This document shows positions 16,842-25,152 of a stretch of 64,000 bases of DNA, piece after piece. Within the stretch, counting starts at the first letter, position 1; each line of letters begins with the position of its first letter. A program made the translations under genes and the position numbers. Below the pieces are notes generated by a model. The model worked only from the letters and a program-made list of their open reading frames with translations. It did not search any database and was not told the DNA's origin. The stretch covers positions 1 to 64,000 of the forward strand of contig RQCP01000003.1 of NCBI GenBank assembly GCA_008668235.1. Reading direction: 5' to 3'. This DNA comes from Collinsella aerofaciens (lineage in GTDB: Bacteria; Actinomycetota; Coriobacteriia; Coriobacteriales; Coriobacteriaceae).

Positions 16842-17420
16842 TTACAGCACCAAAATCCCCAGGTGCTCCAGCAAGATCTTAAGCCCGATAAGGATAAGCA
16901 CAACGCCGCCCACGATGGTGGCGGGCTTTTCGTAGCGCGCGCCAAAGGTGTGGCCAATCGCCACGCCGGCGACGGAGAAGATAAACGTTGTGATGCCTAT
17001 AAGCGATACAGCGGGCACGATGTCGACCGAGAGCGCGGCAAATGAGATGCCCACGGCTAAGGCGTCGATTGAGGTGGCGATGGCGAGGATCAGGTACTCG
17101 CCCAGGTCAATCTTTTCGGCATCCTTGCCGTCGCCTTCATCCTCGTCCTCGATAAAGGCCTCCCACAGCATTTTGCCGCCGATGAAGGCGAGCAGGATAA
17201 AGGCGATCCAGTGGTCGATGGGGCCGATGATGCCCATAAACTGGCTGCCAAGCGCCCATCCGATTACGGGCATGCCGGCCTGAAAGCCGCCAAAGAACAG
17301 GCCGAGCACTACGGCGACCTTAAGGTTGATCTTTTTCATGCCGAGACCCTTGCAGATGGAAACGGCAAAGGCGTCCATCGAAAGGCCAACGACGAGCAGC
17401 ACGAGCTCTGCGAGTCCCAT
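16842..17420 (-). CDS. mntP: Manganese efflux pump MntP
   Basis: This 192-residue membrane protein has about six transmembrane helices and the two-fold internal repeat of the MntP (DUF204/YebN) family, with the paired motifs LSMDAFAVSICKG and TSIDALAVGISF carrying the conserved metal-binding aspartates. A central acidic loop (EDEDEGDGKDAEK) separates the halves. It exports Mn2+ to limit manganese toxicity. ATG 17420 follows ggagg-like gggag; an upstream in-frame ATG at 17573 lies inside the riboswitch and is rejected. The manganese riboswitch upstream fixes the function. Confidence 0.94.
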   Translation of the reverse strand: MGLAELVLLVVGLSMDAFAVSICKGLGMKKINLKVAVVLGLFFGGFQAGMPVIGWALGSQFMGIIGPIDHWIAFILLAFIGGKMLWEAFIEDEDEGDGKDAEKIDLGEYLILAIATSIDALAVGISFAALSVDIVPAVSLIGITTFIFSVAGVAIGHTFGARYEKPATIVGGVVLILIGLKILLEHLGILVL

Positions 17421-17473
17421 AGTCTGGCTCCCTCTCTGCGGGCGGGCCCGCGTGTACCTCTTGGGGGAATAAC

Positions 17474-17615
17474 AAAAAAGACCCGTGGCGTACGCGCTGC
17501 GCGCACAACCACGAGTCTCGTTCATTAAGGCAAGCCAGACCGTTTCGGCCAGTATGTTGACTTGCCGCGCCACCGGAGGCGAACCCGGTCACGCGACTAC
17601 TCCCTCATTCATGTG
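17474..17615 (-). ncRNA. yybP-ykoY manganese riboswitch upstream of mntP
   Basis: Read on the minus strand, the leader has the conserved aptamer pieces: atgagggagtag near its start, then gtcaacatact, ggccgaaacggt and taatgaacgagact. A terminator follows directly: agactcgtgg pairs with ccacgggtct, ending in six T (minus strand, 17520 down to 17474). This is the Mn2+-sensing yybP-ykoY architecture, in which metal binding prevents terminator formation and turns on efflux. It lies 54-195 bases upstream of the mntP start. Confidence 0.88.
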
Positions 17616-17767
17616 AATCCCGATGCTACCACAACAAGTAGCTCATTTGGGTTGGGCTCTCAGCGGTGTTCGCTCATTCTGTAAGCATCGGATTTCGCAA
17701 GCGCCGCAGGGACAAACCGTGAGAAACTACTTAGCGTTTATGGAGCGTATACGATGGGAGCGATGCC

Positions 17768-18835
17768 TTGGATAAGAACGAGCTGCAAAAGCGTATGGAA
17801 CAGGCAATCCGCCTGACGGCACCTGGTCAGCCGATCCGCACCGCCCTCGACATGATCATCGCCGGTCACCTGGGCGCCCTTATCTGCGTCGGCGACACCG
17901 AAAACGTGCTCGCTGCCGGTAACGACGGCTTTCCGCTCAACATTTCGTTCACCTCGAACCGTCTGTTCGAGCTCTCCAAGATGGACGGTGCCATCGTCAT
18001 CGACGGCGACCTCACCCAGATCCTGCGCGCCAACTTCCACCTCAATCCCGATCCCTCGCTTGCCACGAGTGAGACGGGCATGCGTCACCGTACTGCCGCT
18101 CGCATGTCGGTGCTCACCGACGCCATCGTGATCTCGGTTTCGGCTCGTCGCGCCGTCGTTAACGTGTACGTTCACGGCAAGAGCTACGAGATCCAGCCCG
18201 TCACCACCATCATGAGCTCGGTCAACCAGCTCGTCGCCACGCTCCAGACTACCCGTCAGTCGCTCGACCGCTCCCTGCTGCGCCTGACGGCCCTCGAGCT
18301 CGACGACTACGTCACGCTCGCCGACATTACCGGTATTTTCTCGAGCTTCGAGATCATGCAGCAGGCAAAGACCGAGCTTAAGGATTGCATTGTCAAGCTG
18401 GGCAACCAGGGCAAGCTCGTGCAGATGCAGCTCGAGCAGCTCGCGGGCTCCAGCATGGATACCGAATACGACTTGATGATCCGCGACTACGCAAGCGATT
18501 CCTCCGAGGCAAACGCCGAGAAGATCCGCGCCGAGCTGAGCCGCATGACGCCTAAGGACCTGTCCGACCCGCAGCACGTGGCGGCAGTTCTGGGTTACGA
18601 CGACCTGGACGAGGACTCCGTCATGACGCCGCTGGGCCTGCGCACGCTTTCGCGCGTGTCCGTCGTGCGCGACGGCGTGGCCGAGAAGATCGTCGACGAG
18701 TACGGCTCGCTGCAGGAGCTCATGGACGACATCAGCGAGGATCCGGAGCGCTTGGGCGACTTTGGCGTCAACAACCCTGCCATTCTTGCGGACTCGCTGT
18801 ACCGCATGAAGGGCACCAAACAGGGGAACGCATAA
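17768..18835 (+). CDS. disA: DNA integrity scanning diadenylate cyclase DisA
   Basis: This 355-residue enzyme makes the second messenger c-di-AMP from two ATP while scanning DNA for branched structures. The N-terminal DAC domain carries the active-site DGA (73-75) and RHR (106-108) motifs. A helical linker follows (about 150-290) and the C-terminus is a helix-hairpin-helix DNA-binding domain (LGLRTLSRVSVVRDGVAEKI). The start is TTG 17768 with ggga about 9 bases upstream; a possible -10 tatacg lies just before it. The stop overlaps the ispD start (TAATG), so the two are co-translated. Confidence 0.95.
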   Translation: MDKNELQKRMEQAIRLTAPGQPIRTALDMIIAGHLGALICVGDTENVLAAGNDGFPLNISFTSNRLFELSKMDGAIVIDGDLTQILRANFHLNPDPSLATSETGMRHRTAARMSVLTDAIVISVSARRAVVNVYVHGKSYEIQPVTTIMSSVNQLVATLQTTRQSLDRSLLRLTALELDDYVTLADITGIFSSFEIMQQAKTELKDCIVKLGNQGKLVQMQLEQLAGSSMDTEYDLMIRDYASDSSEANAEKIRAELSRMTPKDLSDPQHVAAVLGYDDLDEDSVMTPLGLRTLSRVSVVRDGVAEKIVDEYGSLQELMDDISEDPERLGDFGVNNPAILADSLYRMKGTKQGNA

Positions 18836-19563
18836 TGGCGCCCGTATGCGCCGTGGTCGTTGCCGGCGGCAGCGGCCAGCGCTTTGGAAATCCCGGCGGC
18901 AAGCAGCTCGTTAATGTGGCGGGCCGTCCGCTCATGAGCTGGTCCATCCGCGCGTTCGATCGTAGCGATAAGGTCGGCCATATCGTCGTGGTTTGCCCTG
19001 CCGAGCGCCGTGCCGAGATGCGCCGCCTGGCCATCGACCCGTTTGACTATGACACGCCCATCAGCTTTGCCGATGCCGGCGATACCCGTCAGGATTCCAC
19101 CCGTGCCGGCGTGCATGCGGTTCCGGCGGGTTTCGAATATGTCGCCATCCACGACGGCGCTCGTCCGCTCATTACGACCGAGGCCATCGACCACGCTATC
19201 GACGTGCTCGTGAGCGACCGTGCCCTCGACGGTGTCGTGTGCGGCCAGCCCGCGATCGACACGCTCAAGATCGTCGATGGCGATAATATTGTCGAGACGC
19301 CGCCGCGCGAGCTGTATTGGGCCGCACAGACGCCGCAGATCTTTAGTGTCGACGCCATGAAACGCGCCCATGCCGCGGCGATTGCTGAGGGCTTTATCGG
19401 CACGGACGATTCGTCGCTGGTCGAGCGCATGGGTGGGCGTGTCCGCTGCGTCCAGAGCCCGCGCGATAATCTTAAGGTGACGGTGCCCGAGGACCTGCGT
19501 CCCGTAACCGCGATTCTGCTCGGTCGTATGGCCGAGGGAGAGGACCTTCCCCATGTTCAGTAA
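18835..19563 (+). CDS. ispD: 2-C-methyl-D-erythritol 4-phosphate cytidylyltransferase
   Basis: This 242-residue enzyme is the third step of the MEP (non-mevalonate) isoprenoid pathway, joining CTP and MEP. The N-terminal nucleotide-binding loop reads VVAGGSGQRFGNPGGKQL, a slightly divergent form of the usual loop ending in PKQ. HDGARPL and VQSPRDNLKVTVPEDL are family hallmarks. It overlaps disA by one base and ispF by 11 bases, forming a tight disA-ispD-ispF-cysS run. Confidence 0.94.
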   Translation: MAPVCAVVVAGGSGQRFGNPGGKQLVNVAGRPLMSWSIRAFDRSDKVGHIVVVCPAERRAEMRRLAIDPFDYDTPISFADAGDTRQDSTRAGVHAVPAGFEYVAIHDGARPLITTEAIDHAIDVLVSDRALDGVVCGQPAIDTLKIVDGDNIVETPPRELYWAAQTPQIFSVDAMKRAHAAAIAEGFIGTDDSSLVERMGGRVRCVQSPRDNLKVTVPEDLRPVTAILLGRMAEGEDLPHVQ

Positions 19564-20047
19564 CCTGCGCATTGGCCATGGCTACGACGTTCATCGCCTG
19601 GTGGAGGGGCGTCGATGTATCATCGGCGGGGTCGACATCCCCTACGAGCGCGGCCTGCTGGGCCACTCGGATGCCGATGTGCTCGCGCACGCCTTGGCCG
19701 ACGCCATTCTGGGCGCCTGCCGCGGGGGAGATATCGGCAAGCTATTCCCCGACACCGATCCCGCCTACGAGGGTGCCGATTCGATGGTGCTGCTCGCCCG
19801 CGTGATGGACTATGCGCGCGAGCTGGGCTTTGAGTTTGTCGATGCCGATTGCACCATTGCCTGTCAGCAACCCAAGATCACTCCGCACCGCGATGCCATG
19901 CGCGCCAACCTTGCCCATGCCCTGGGCGTCGACGTGGAAAACGTGGGCGTCGCCGCCACTACGACCGAAAAGCTCGGTTGGGAAGGCCAGGGCGAGGGAA
20001 TCGGTGCCTGGGCCGTCTGCCTGCTACAGAAAACCGTTAAGGAGTAA
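19553..20047 (+). CDS. ispF: 2-C-methyl-D-erythritol 2,4-cyclodiphosphate synthase
   Basis: This 164-residue enzyme is the fifth step of the MEP pathway and forms a homotrimer. The metal ligands are in GHGYDVHRL (Asp and His) and in LGHSDADVLAHAL. Other signatures are DIGKLFPDTDP and the C-terminal TTTEKLGWEGQGEGIGAWA. The length is normal for a free-standing IspF, so IspD and IspF are separate proteins here. The reading frame starts inside ispD, and cysS begins 3 bases after the stop. Confidence 0.96.
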   Translation: MFSNLRIGHGYDVHRLVEGRRCIIGGVDIPYERGLLGHSDADVLAHALADAILGACRGGDIGKLFPDTDPAYEGADSMVLLARVMDYARELGFEFVDADCTIACQQPKITPHRDAMRANLAHALGVDVENVGVAATTTEKLGWEGQGEGIGAWAVCLLQKTVKE

Positions 20048-20050
20048 CGA

Positions 20051-21517
20051 ATGCGTATCTACAACAGCGCTACCCATAAAAAGGAAGAGTTCCAGCCCAT
20101 CGAGTCCGGCAAGGTCCGCATGTACGTGTGCGGCCCCACGGTCTACGACAACATCCACATCGGCAATGCCCGCACGTTCATCAGCTTTGACGTGATTCGC
20201 CGCTGGCTCATCGCGAGCGGCTACGAGGTCACGTTCGCCCAGAACCTCACCGATGTCGATGACAAGATCATCAAGCGCGCCAACGAGCAGGGCAGAACGG
20301 CCGCCGAGGTCGCGACGGAGTTCTCCGACAAGTTCATCGGCGTTATGCGCGCCGCCAACGTGCTCGATCCCGATGTGCGCCCCCGCGCCACCAAGGAGAT
20401 CGGCCCCATGATCGCCATGATCAAGACGCTTATCGAGCAGGGCCACGCTTACGCAGCCGATAACGGCGACGTGTACTTTGCCGTGCGCAGCGATTCCAAC
20501 TATGGTCAGGTCTCGGGCCGCAACATCGATGACCTTATGGTTGGCGCGCGCATCGAGGAGAACGAGGACAAGAACGATCCGCTCGACTTTGCCCTGTGGA
20601 AGGCCGCTAAGCCCGGCGAACCCAGCTGGCCGAGCCCCTGGGGCGAAGGCCGTCCCGGTTGGCACACCGAGTGCGCCGCCATGGTGCATCGCTACCTGGG
20701 CACTCCGATCGACATCCACGGCGGCGGTTCCGACCTTGCCTTCCCGCATCACGAGAACGAGTGCGCCCAGGCCACCTGCGCCTGGCACCAGGGCTTCTCC
20801 AACACCTGGATGCACACGGGCATGCTGCTGGTAGACGGCGAGAAGATGTCCAAGTCGCTCGGCAACTTCTTTACGCTGGCCGAGGTCCTCGAGCAGCACT
20901 CCGCTGCTGCCCTGCGCCTGCTGATGCTGCAGACGAGCTATCGCTCGCCGCTCGATTTTTCTTGGGAGCGCCTGGAGGGTGCCGAGAACTCGCTCACGCG
21001 TATCGCCGGTACGGTCGAGAACCTGCGCTGGGCTGCGAACCATGCGACGTCCGATGCCGATGAGGCAGCATCCGAAGCGTTTGCCGCCAAGGCCGCCGAG
21101 ACCCGTGCCGCCTTTAAGGAGTGCATGGACGACGACTTTAACACCGCCGGTGCCATGGGTGCTGTCTTTGGCTTTGTCACCGAGTGCAACCAGTACCTGG
21201 AGCAGGCGGGCGACGCTGCCGACAAGGCCGCAGTCCTGGCTGCCGCCGATACGCTGGCCGAGCTGCTCGATACGTTTGGCGTTGAGCTCCCCGAGCCCAA
21301 GGTCGAGCTGCCGCTGGGTCTGCTGGGCGTTGCCGCCGGCCTGGTCGCTTACACGGGCGACGACGTGGACGAGGCCGCCGCCAAGATTCTCGAGGCCCGC
21401 GCCGAGGCCCGTGCCGCCAAGAACTGGGATCTGGCCGACGCCATCCGCGACCAGCTCAAGGACCTGGGCCTGACGATCGAAGATACTGTCGCCGGTACTC
21501 GTATTAAGAGTCTCTAG
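20051..21517 (+). CDS. cysS: Cysteinyl-tRNA synthetase
   Basis: This 488-residue class I synthetase attaches cysteine to tRNA-Cys. The HIGH-type motif is NIHIGNARTF (about residue 35) next to the zinc-site CGPTVYD, with further zinc ligands in GWHTECAAM and the HHENE segment, and the KMSKS motif is GEKMSKSLGNF. The DALR and C-terminal helical domains follow to the normal length. ATG 20051 lies 3 bases after the ispF stop with an aaggag site. It is the last gene of the operon before a structured 103-nt intergenic element. Confidence 0.96.
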   Translation: MRIYNSATHKKEEFQPIESGKVRMYVCGPTVYDNIHIGNARTFISFDVIRRWLIASGYEVTFAQNLTDVDDKIIKRANEQGRTAAEVATEFSDKFIGVMRAANVLDPDVRPRATKEIGPMIAMIKTLIEQGHAYAADNGDVYFAVRSDSNYGQVSGRNIDDLMVGARIEENEDKNDPLDFALWKAAKPGEPSWPSPWGEGRPGWHTECAAMVHRYLGTPIDIHGGGSDLAFPHHENECAQATCAWHQGFSNTWMHTGMLLVDGEKMSKSLGNFFTLAEVLEQHSAAALRLLMLQTSYRSPLDFSWERLEGAENSLTRIAGTVENLRWAANHATSDADEAASEAFAAKAAETRAAFKECMDDDFNTAGAMGAVFGFVTECNQYLEQAGDAADKAAVLAAADTLAELLDTFGVELPEPKVELPLGLLGVAAGLVAYTGDDVDEAAAKILEARAEARAAKNWDLADAIRDQLKDLGLTIEDTVAGTRIKSL

Positions 21518-21523
21518 TATTTG

Positions 21524-21626
21524 TCGACCGTTCGAGGTGCGGCAGATTGCCTTGAAAGAGGAGGGCATAGACCTGGTGGTCATGCCCGACGATTGAAAGG
21601 CAAGGTGCCGTGGCTCGAACGGTCGA
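21524..21626. other. Nested stem-loop element between cysS and rlmB
   Basis: The outer arms tcgaccgttcgag (21524-21536) and ctcgaacggtcga (21614-21626) pair perfectly. Inside, cggca/tgccg and ttgcctt/aaggcaa extend the rod across symmetric 3x3 and 2x2 internal loops. An apical hairpin pairs gggcat (21563-21568) and gacc (21570-21573) with ggtcatgccc (21578-21587) around one bulged A. There is no strong T-run after it. It may be a processing signal, a regulatory RNA or a decayed mobile inverted repeat. One frame reads as a plausible peptide ending in PDD-stop. Confidence 0.6.
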
Positions 21627-21660
21627 TTCTTGTTCGTTTTCTATTTAAGGAGGCCGTCTT

Positions 21661-22575
21661 ATGGCCGACAATCGCAAGCGTGCACCTCGTGGCGGCAAGC
21701 AGGCCGCTTCTGGCTCGCGTCCGATTCGCCGCGACGACCGCGCTGCCGCTCCCAAGGGCCAGCGCGATCGTACCCAGGCCACACATCCGCAGCGCGATCG
21801 CAACCGCGACGCTGTCCAGGCTCCCAAGGGCGAGTTTATCGAAGGTCGCCGTGCTGCCGCCGAGGCGTTGCGCACCGGCTTTCCCGTCAAATGCGCGCTC
21901 ATCGCCGAGGGCGGGGAGCGCGATGCCGCCTTGTCGCGCCTGGTCGACGACCTCAACGCCGCGGGCGTCCGCATTAAGTATGTGCCGCGCGCGCAGCTCG
22001 ATGCGCTGTCGAGCCATGGTGCTCACCAGAGCATTGCGCTCGAGGTTGGCAACTTCCCCTATGCCGATGTCGCCGATATCCTCGATCGCGCGGGTGACGG
22101 ACCGGCGCTCGTCGTCGTGCTCGACCACGTGACCGACGACGGTAACTTTGGCGCCATCGTGCGCTCCGCCGAGGTCGTGGGCGCGGCGGGCGTCATCATT
22201 GCAAACAAGCGCGCCGCCGGTGTGACCGTGGGCAGCTACAAGACCTCTGCCGGCGCCGTTATGCATCTGCCCATCGCACAGGTTCCCAACATCGCTCGAG
22301 CGCTCGACGACCTCAAGGCCGCCGGCTTTTGGGTGGGCGGTGCTTCCGAGCACGCCGAGGGCAGCTGCTGGGATGCTCCCTTCGAGGGCCGCGTTGCGCT
22401 CGTCATGGGCTCCGAGGGCGACGGCATCTCGCGCCTGGTGCTCGAGAAATGCGACTTTTTGACCAAGCTTCCCCAGCGCGGCATGACCGAGAGTCTCAAT
22501 GTGGCCCAGGCGACCACCGCGCTGTGCTTTGAGTGGCTGCGCCGCAATGCCGGCGAGCTCATGGGGGAGGAGTAG
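21661..22575 (+). CDS. rlmB: 23S rRNA (guanosine-2'-O-)-methyltransferase RlmB-like (TrmH/SpoU family)
   Basis: This 304-residue protein has a basic disordered N-terminus (about 55 residues rich in Arg, Ala and Gln), a substrate-binding domain beginning EFIEGRRAAAEAL, and a SPOUT methyltransferase domain with LDHVTDDGNFGAIVRSAEVVG, MGSEGDGISRLV and SLNVAQATTALCFEW, which form the trefoil-knot SAM site. It probably methylates the ribose of a guanosine in 23S rRNA; the exact base is inferred. ATG 21661 follows aaggagg. The cysS-rlmB-yacP order is shared with Firmicutes, where a Mini-RNase III gene (mrnC) often sits between cysS and rlmB but is missing here. Confidence 0.9.
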   Translation: MADNRKRAPRGGKQAASGSRPIRRDDRAAAPKGQRDRTQATHPQRDRNRDAVQAPKGEFIEGRRAAAEALRTGFPVKCALIAEGGERDAALSRLVDDLNAAGVRIKYVPRAQLDALSSHGAHQSIALEVGNFPYADVADILDRAGDGPALVVVLDHVTDDGNFGAIVRSAEVVGAAGVIIANKRAAGVTVGSYKTSAGAVMHLPIAQVPNIARALDDLKAAGFWVGGASEHAEGSCWDAPFEGRVALVMGSEGDGISRLVLEKCDFLTKLPQRGMTESLNVAQATTALCFEWLRRNAGELMGEE

Positions 22576-22578
22576 CGC

Positions 22579-23256
22579 ATGTCCAAGAAGAACCGCGCCA
22601 AGTCCAAGGCCAAGCGCTTTGGCGAGGGCTCGGCCAAGCCAATTGTTTCGGCCGCGACCTATGGCGTGGGCGGCAATACGTTTGCGCAGGCTATTGCCGA
22701 TCCGGTCTCGACGGTGCACTCCAATAAGCCCGAGCTGCTGGTGGTCGACGGCTACAACGTGATTCACTGCACGCCGCGCTACGAAAAGCTCGTGTACGAC
22801 CATTCCGACGATCCGTATTCCAGCGACGTCCACGATATGGCTCGTACTGCGCTCATCAACGATGTCGCGGCGTTTGCCCAGGGCCGTTACGAGGCCGTGA
22901 TCGTGTTCGACGGCGCGGGCAACATCTCCAGCGAGCGCCCCAACCTGCCGGCCCGCGGCGTGCGCATCGAGTTTTCGCCGACGGGCGTCTCTGCCGATAC
23001 CGTGGTGCAGAAGCTCTGCATCGAGGCGCGCGAGGAAGGTCGCGCGTGCTCCGTGGTGTCGAGCGACGGCACGATCCAGGCCGTCGTCATGGGCAAGGGC
23101 GTTACGCGCATCTCGAGCCGTATGCTGGTGGACGAGATCAAACAGATCGATAACGACGTTCACGAGGCAGAGGAAGCTCCGCAGATCAAGATGACCTTGG
23201 GCAGCCGCCTGAGCCCCGAGGCGCTGGCCAAGCTCAAGGCCCTGCGCGGGAGGTAG
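22579..23256 (+). CDS. NYN-domain protein, YacP family ribonuclease
   Basis: This 225-residue protein starts with a Lys-rich tail of about 45 residues and then a NYN (PIN-like) nuclease domain: LLVVDGYNVIH, the acidic VIVFDGAG, and VVSSDGTIQ, which provide the three metal-binding aspartates. YacP (Rae1) relatives cleave mRNA on the ribosome in Bacillus; the role here is inferred. It follows rlmB by 3 bases and is the end of this run. The next gene is transcribed toward it. Confidence 0.87.
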   Translation: MSKKNRAKSKAKRFGEGSAKPIVSAATYGVGGNTFAQAIADPVSTVHSNKPELLVVDGYNVIHCTPRYEKLVYDHSDDPYSSDVHDMARTALINDVAAFAQGRYEAVIVFDGAGNISSERPNLPARGVRIEFSPTGVSADTVVQKLCIEAREEGRACSVVSSDGTIQAVVMGKGVTRISSRMLVDEIKQIDNDVHEAEEAPQIKMTLGSRLSPEALAKLKALRGR

Positions 23257-23283
23257 GGGAGTTGGCGGGGCAATGCTGCCTCG

Positions 23284-24624
23284 CTAACTCCATTCAGCGA
23301 TGTCGATCATTCTTTCGAGGCGCCACGTTAGCGCCTCTTTTAGATAAGGCAGTCTCGCTGCTAGGGCATCGTTTTTAGACAGAATCTCGATTGCCTCGTC
23401 GACAAAACCTTCGAGTTTGTCCCCGTCAAACCAGTTCATATCCTCAACAAGCAACATTTGTTTCGCGGGACTTGAATGGAACTGCGCGCTGGCAAAACTG
23501 TGCTCTCCTGCCCTAAGCTCATCTAGAGATATGTTGCACCAGAGCGATGAGCCCGAATCGAAGATGGGGGCTGGTCTGCAGACTAGTGAGTTGACGTTTC
23601 GCACGAGGCCGAAGTTGCGCCAATGACGATCGTAGTTGGCGATGATGTCGTCACACACGATCATGTGGTCAAGGGCATCCTTGACGCCTGTCACCCCGAG
23701 TTCCTCGCAGTTTGCTACGTATCGCTCGTAGTCAGTTAGCCGTTCATCTGCGTTTGCGTGCTGGTTTACATAGAACGCAGGGACATACTCTTCTTCATCA
23801 GTTAAGAAGACATCGCATATGCTCAGGGCGGAAGTGCCCGTGCCCTCGAGCGAGTAAGGTACATAATCGCAGGCGTTTAGGATGCGACGGTGGAGCGCGG
23901 TCGCCACCAGCTCGTTATAAGGTTCCTGGTTCAGGTGCGCTCCTGCCTTATGCAGAATTCGACGCCCGCCCTCGCACGTCCAGTACTTTTGAAGATTGCC
24001 GTCCGAGGTGTTATCGGGCTTTGCGGCAGCCGCTTTTCCCTCTGGGGCAAAGGGCGCAATGGACAGCGAGACGTCATCAAAGGCGTTATTGAAGAAGTTA
24101 ATATCCTCCCAGACGAGACCGGAATCTTGGGGTCTAATCCAATACTGGTCGGATAAGGAGAGGCCAAGATTTCGCTGTACGAGTTCATCGGGAACATCGA
24201 CTGCGGCTTCTGCAAGCAGGGAGGCTAGCCCAATGCGTGCGAGCGGGATACCGCGACCGCGCCACCAGATGCGGAAGGAGTCGAGCGATACGGAGCTATT
24301 GGGGCCAAATACCCCAATAGGGGCGTGGGCGTAATCGATGTCGGCGCCGATGTGGGTAAAGTCTTTTCGCGATGTGTTGTAGACCAGCTGAGCGACTTCG
24401 TGCGTGCGGTTCATGAGGGTGAACGCGATCTCGCTCTTACCGTGGCCGCGGCGGGGACGTCCTCCCGTTTTGGTCACGGAGCGGAGTCGCGTGTCGACGC
24501 TGTCTTTGTCGATGAGCCATACACCAGAAGCCTTGCGGGCATCAAGTGCTCCGTTTTTTATGAGCTCCTGCACCCTGCGCGGAGTGATGCCGAGCAGCTC
24601 GGCGGCTTCCTTGGTAGTAAGCAT
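23284..24624 (-). CDS. HTH-HipA-like kinase fusion (one-gene toxin-antitoxin-like module)
   Basis: This 446-residue protein begins with an excisionase/MerR-like helix-turn-helix (LTTKEAAELLGITPRRVQEL, then an IDKDSVD wing, about residues 2-45). A kinase-like domain follows with a candidate ATP-binding Lys (226, in LHKAG), a HipA/CtkA-type catalytic loop NYDRHWRNFG (Asp332, Asn337) and a metal-site Asp356 (IFDSGSSLW). No separate antitoxin gene is adjacent, so DNA-binding and kinase functions seem to be in one chain. ATG 24624 follows aaggg. Its promoter holds three copies of a 12-base site. The gene is less GC-rich than its neighbours, suggesting transfer. Confidence 0.85.
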   Translation of the reverse strand: MLTTKEAAELLGITPRRVQELIKNGALDARKASGVWLIDKDSVDTRLRSVTKTGGRPRRGHGKSEIAFTLMNRTHEVAQLVYNTSRKDFTHIGADIDYAHAPIGVFGPNSSVSLDSFRIWWRGRGIPLARIGLASLLAEAAVDVPDELVQRNLGLSLSDQYWIRPQDSGLVWEDINFFNNAFDDVSLSIAPFAPEGKAAAAKPDNTSDGNLQKYWTCEGGRRILHKAGAHLNQEPYNELVATALHRRILNACDYVPYSLEGTGTSALSICDVFLTDEEEYVPAFYVNQHANADERLTDYERYVANCEELGVTGVKDALDHMIVCDDIIANYDRHWRNFGLVRNVNSLVCRPAPIFDSGSSLWCNISLDELRAGEHSFASAQFHSSPAKQMLLVEDMNWFDGDKLEGFVDEAIEILSKNDALAARLPYLKEALTWRLERMIDIAEWS

Positions 24625-24643
24625 CACGAAACCCTTCGTCAAA

Positions 24644-24702
24644 ACGAATAGTTTTATATATAGCAATTGTAATTAAAACTATTCGTTCTGACGAATAGTT
24701 TT
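24644..24702. promoter_or_regulatory. Operator array of the HTH-HipA fusion gene
   Basis: A perfect inverted repeat, aaaactattcgt (24675-24686) with acgaatagtttt (24691-24702), is followed closer to the gene by an identical third copy of acgaatagtttt at 24644-24655. A TATATA stretch, the likely -10, lies between. The layout of one inverted repeat plus a third half-site parallels the hipBA operator. Confidence 0.8.
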
Positions 24703-24789
24703 GAGATTGAGGGCGAACCGACAGAAATGAACGGGCCTGGTACCTGTTGTTGCTGGTTTTTGCATATTTATATAACGCCGTGTGGCCTG

Positions 24790-24818
24790 TTGCGCCCCGT
24801 CCGTAATTCCTTTATTCT
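24790..24818 (+). promoter_or_regulatory. Promoter of tRNA-Thr(UGU)
   Basis: -35 ttgcgc (24790-24795) and -10 tattct (24813-24818) are separated by 17 bases, about 30 bases before the tRNA. Confidence 0.55.
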
Positions 24819-24848
24819 TAACAGGCTTCGCGCGAAAGCGCCAAGTGT

Positions 24849-24923
24849 GCCAGTGTGGCGCAACGGTAGCGCAACTGATTTGTAATCAGTGGGTTGCAGG
24901 TTCGATTCCTGTCACTGGCTCCA
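24849..24923 (+). tRNA. tRNA-Thr (anticodon TGT)
   Basis: The acceptor gccagtg pairs with cactggc, the anticodon loop is tttgtaa (anticodon TGT), the T loop is ttcgatt, and CCA is encoded. All four arms of the cloverleaf are present. Confidence 0.95.
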
Positions 24924-24933
24924 TGAGAGTTTC

Positions 24934-24967
24934 GGGCTCTGTTCCTTGTGGGACAGGGCCCGTTTCT
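24934..24967 (+). terminator. Terminator after tRNA-Thr(UGU)
   Basis: gggctctgttcc (24934-24945) pairs with gggacagggccc (24950-24961) with one G-T pair, followed by gtttct. Confidence 0.7.
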
Positions 24968-25017
24968 ATTTATGTCGACATGTAAGTGGGTTTGACTCCC
25001 ACCAAGCTTCAGGTTTG

Positions 25018-25152
25018 TCTCGATCTGTAACACGAAGAGGCTGAAAACCGTTCTAGCTGTTACAGAGTGAGACGTAAGCCGGGGTCGCCGCGTAGTATCT
25101 CGATCTGTAACAGATAGGAGAGGAATGACCCTCTTACTGTTACAGATTGAGA
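25018..25152. repeat. Four 15-mers in alternating orientation at a 40-bp period
   Basis: tctcgatctgtaaca occurs at 25018-25032 and 25098-25112. Its inverse occurs at 25058-25072 (tgttacagagtgaga) and 25138-25152 (tgttacagattgaga). All three intervals between them are exactly 25 bases with unrelated sequence. The array lies between tRNA-Thr and tRNA-Tyr. It could be two palindromic repeats of 55 bases or a binding-site array. Confidence 0.85.

Noticed and set aside
17421..17573. Longer MntP start at 17573
   Set aside because: It would translate through the riboswitch terminator; ATG 17420 has a ribosome binding site.
25018..25152. CRISPR array
   Set aside because: Repeats are only 15 bases, alternate in orientation, and number four; no cas gene is in the window.
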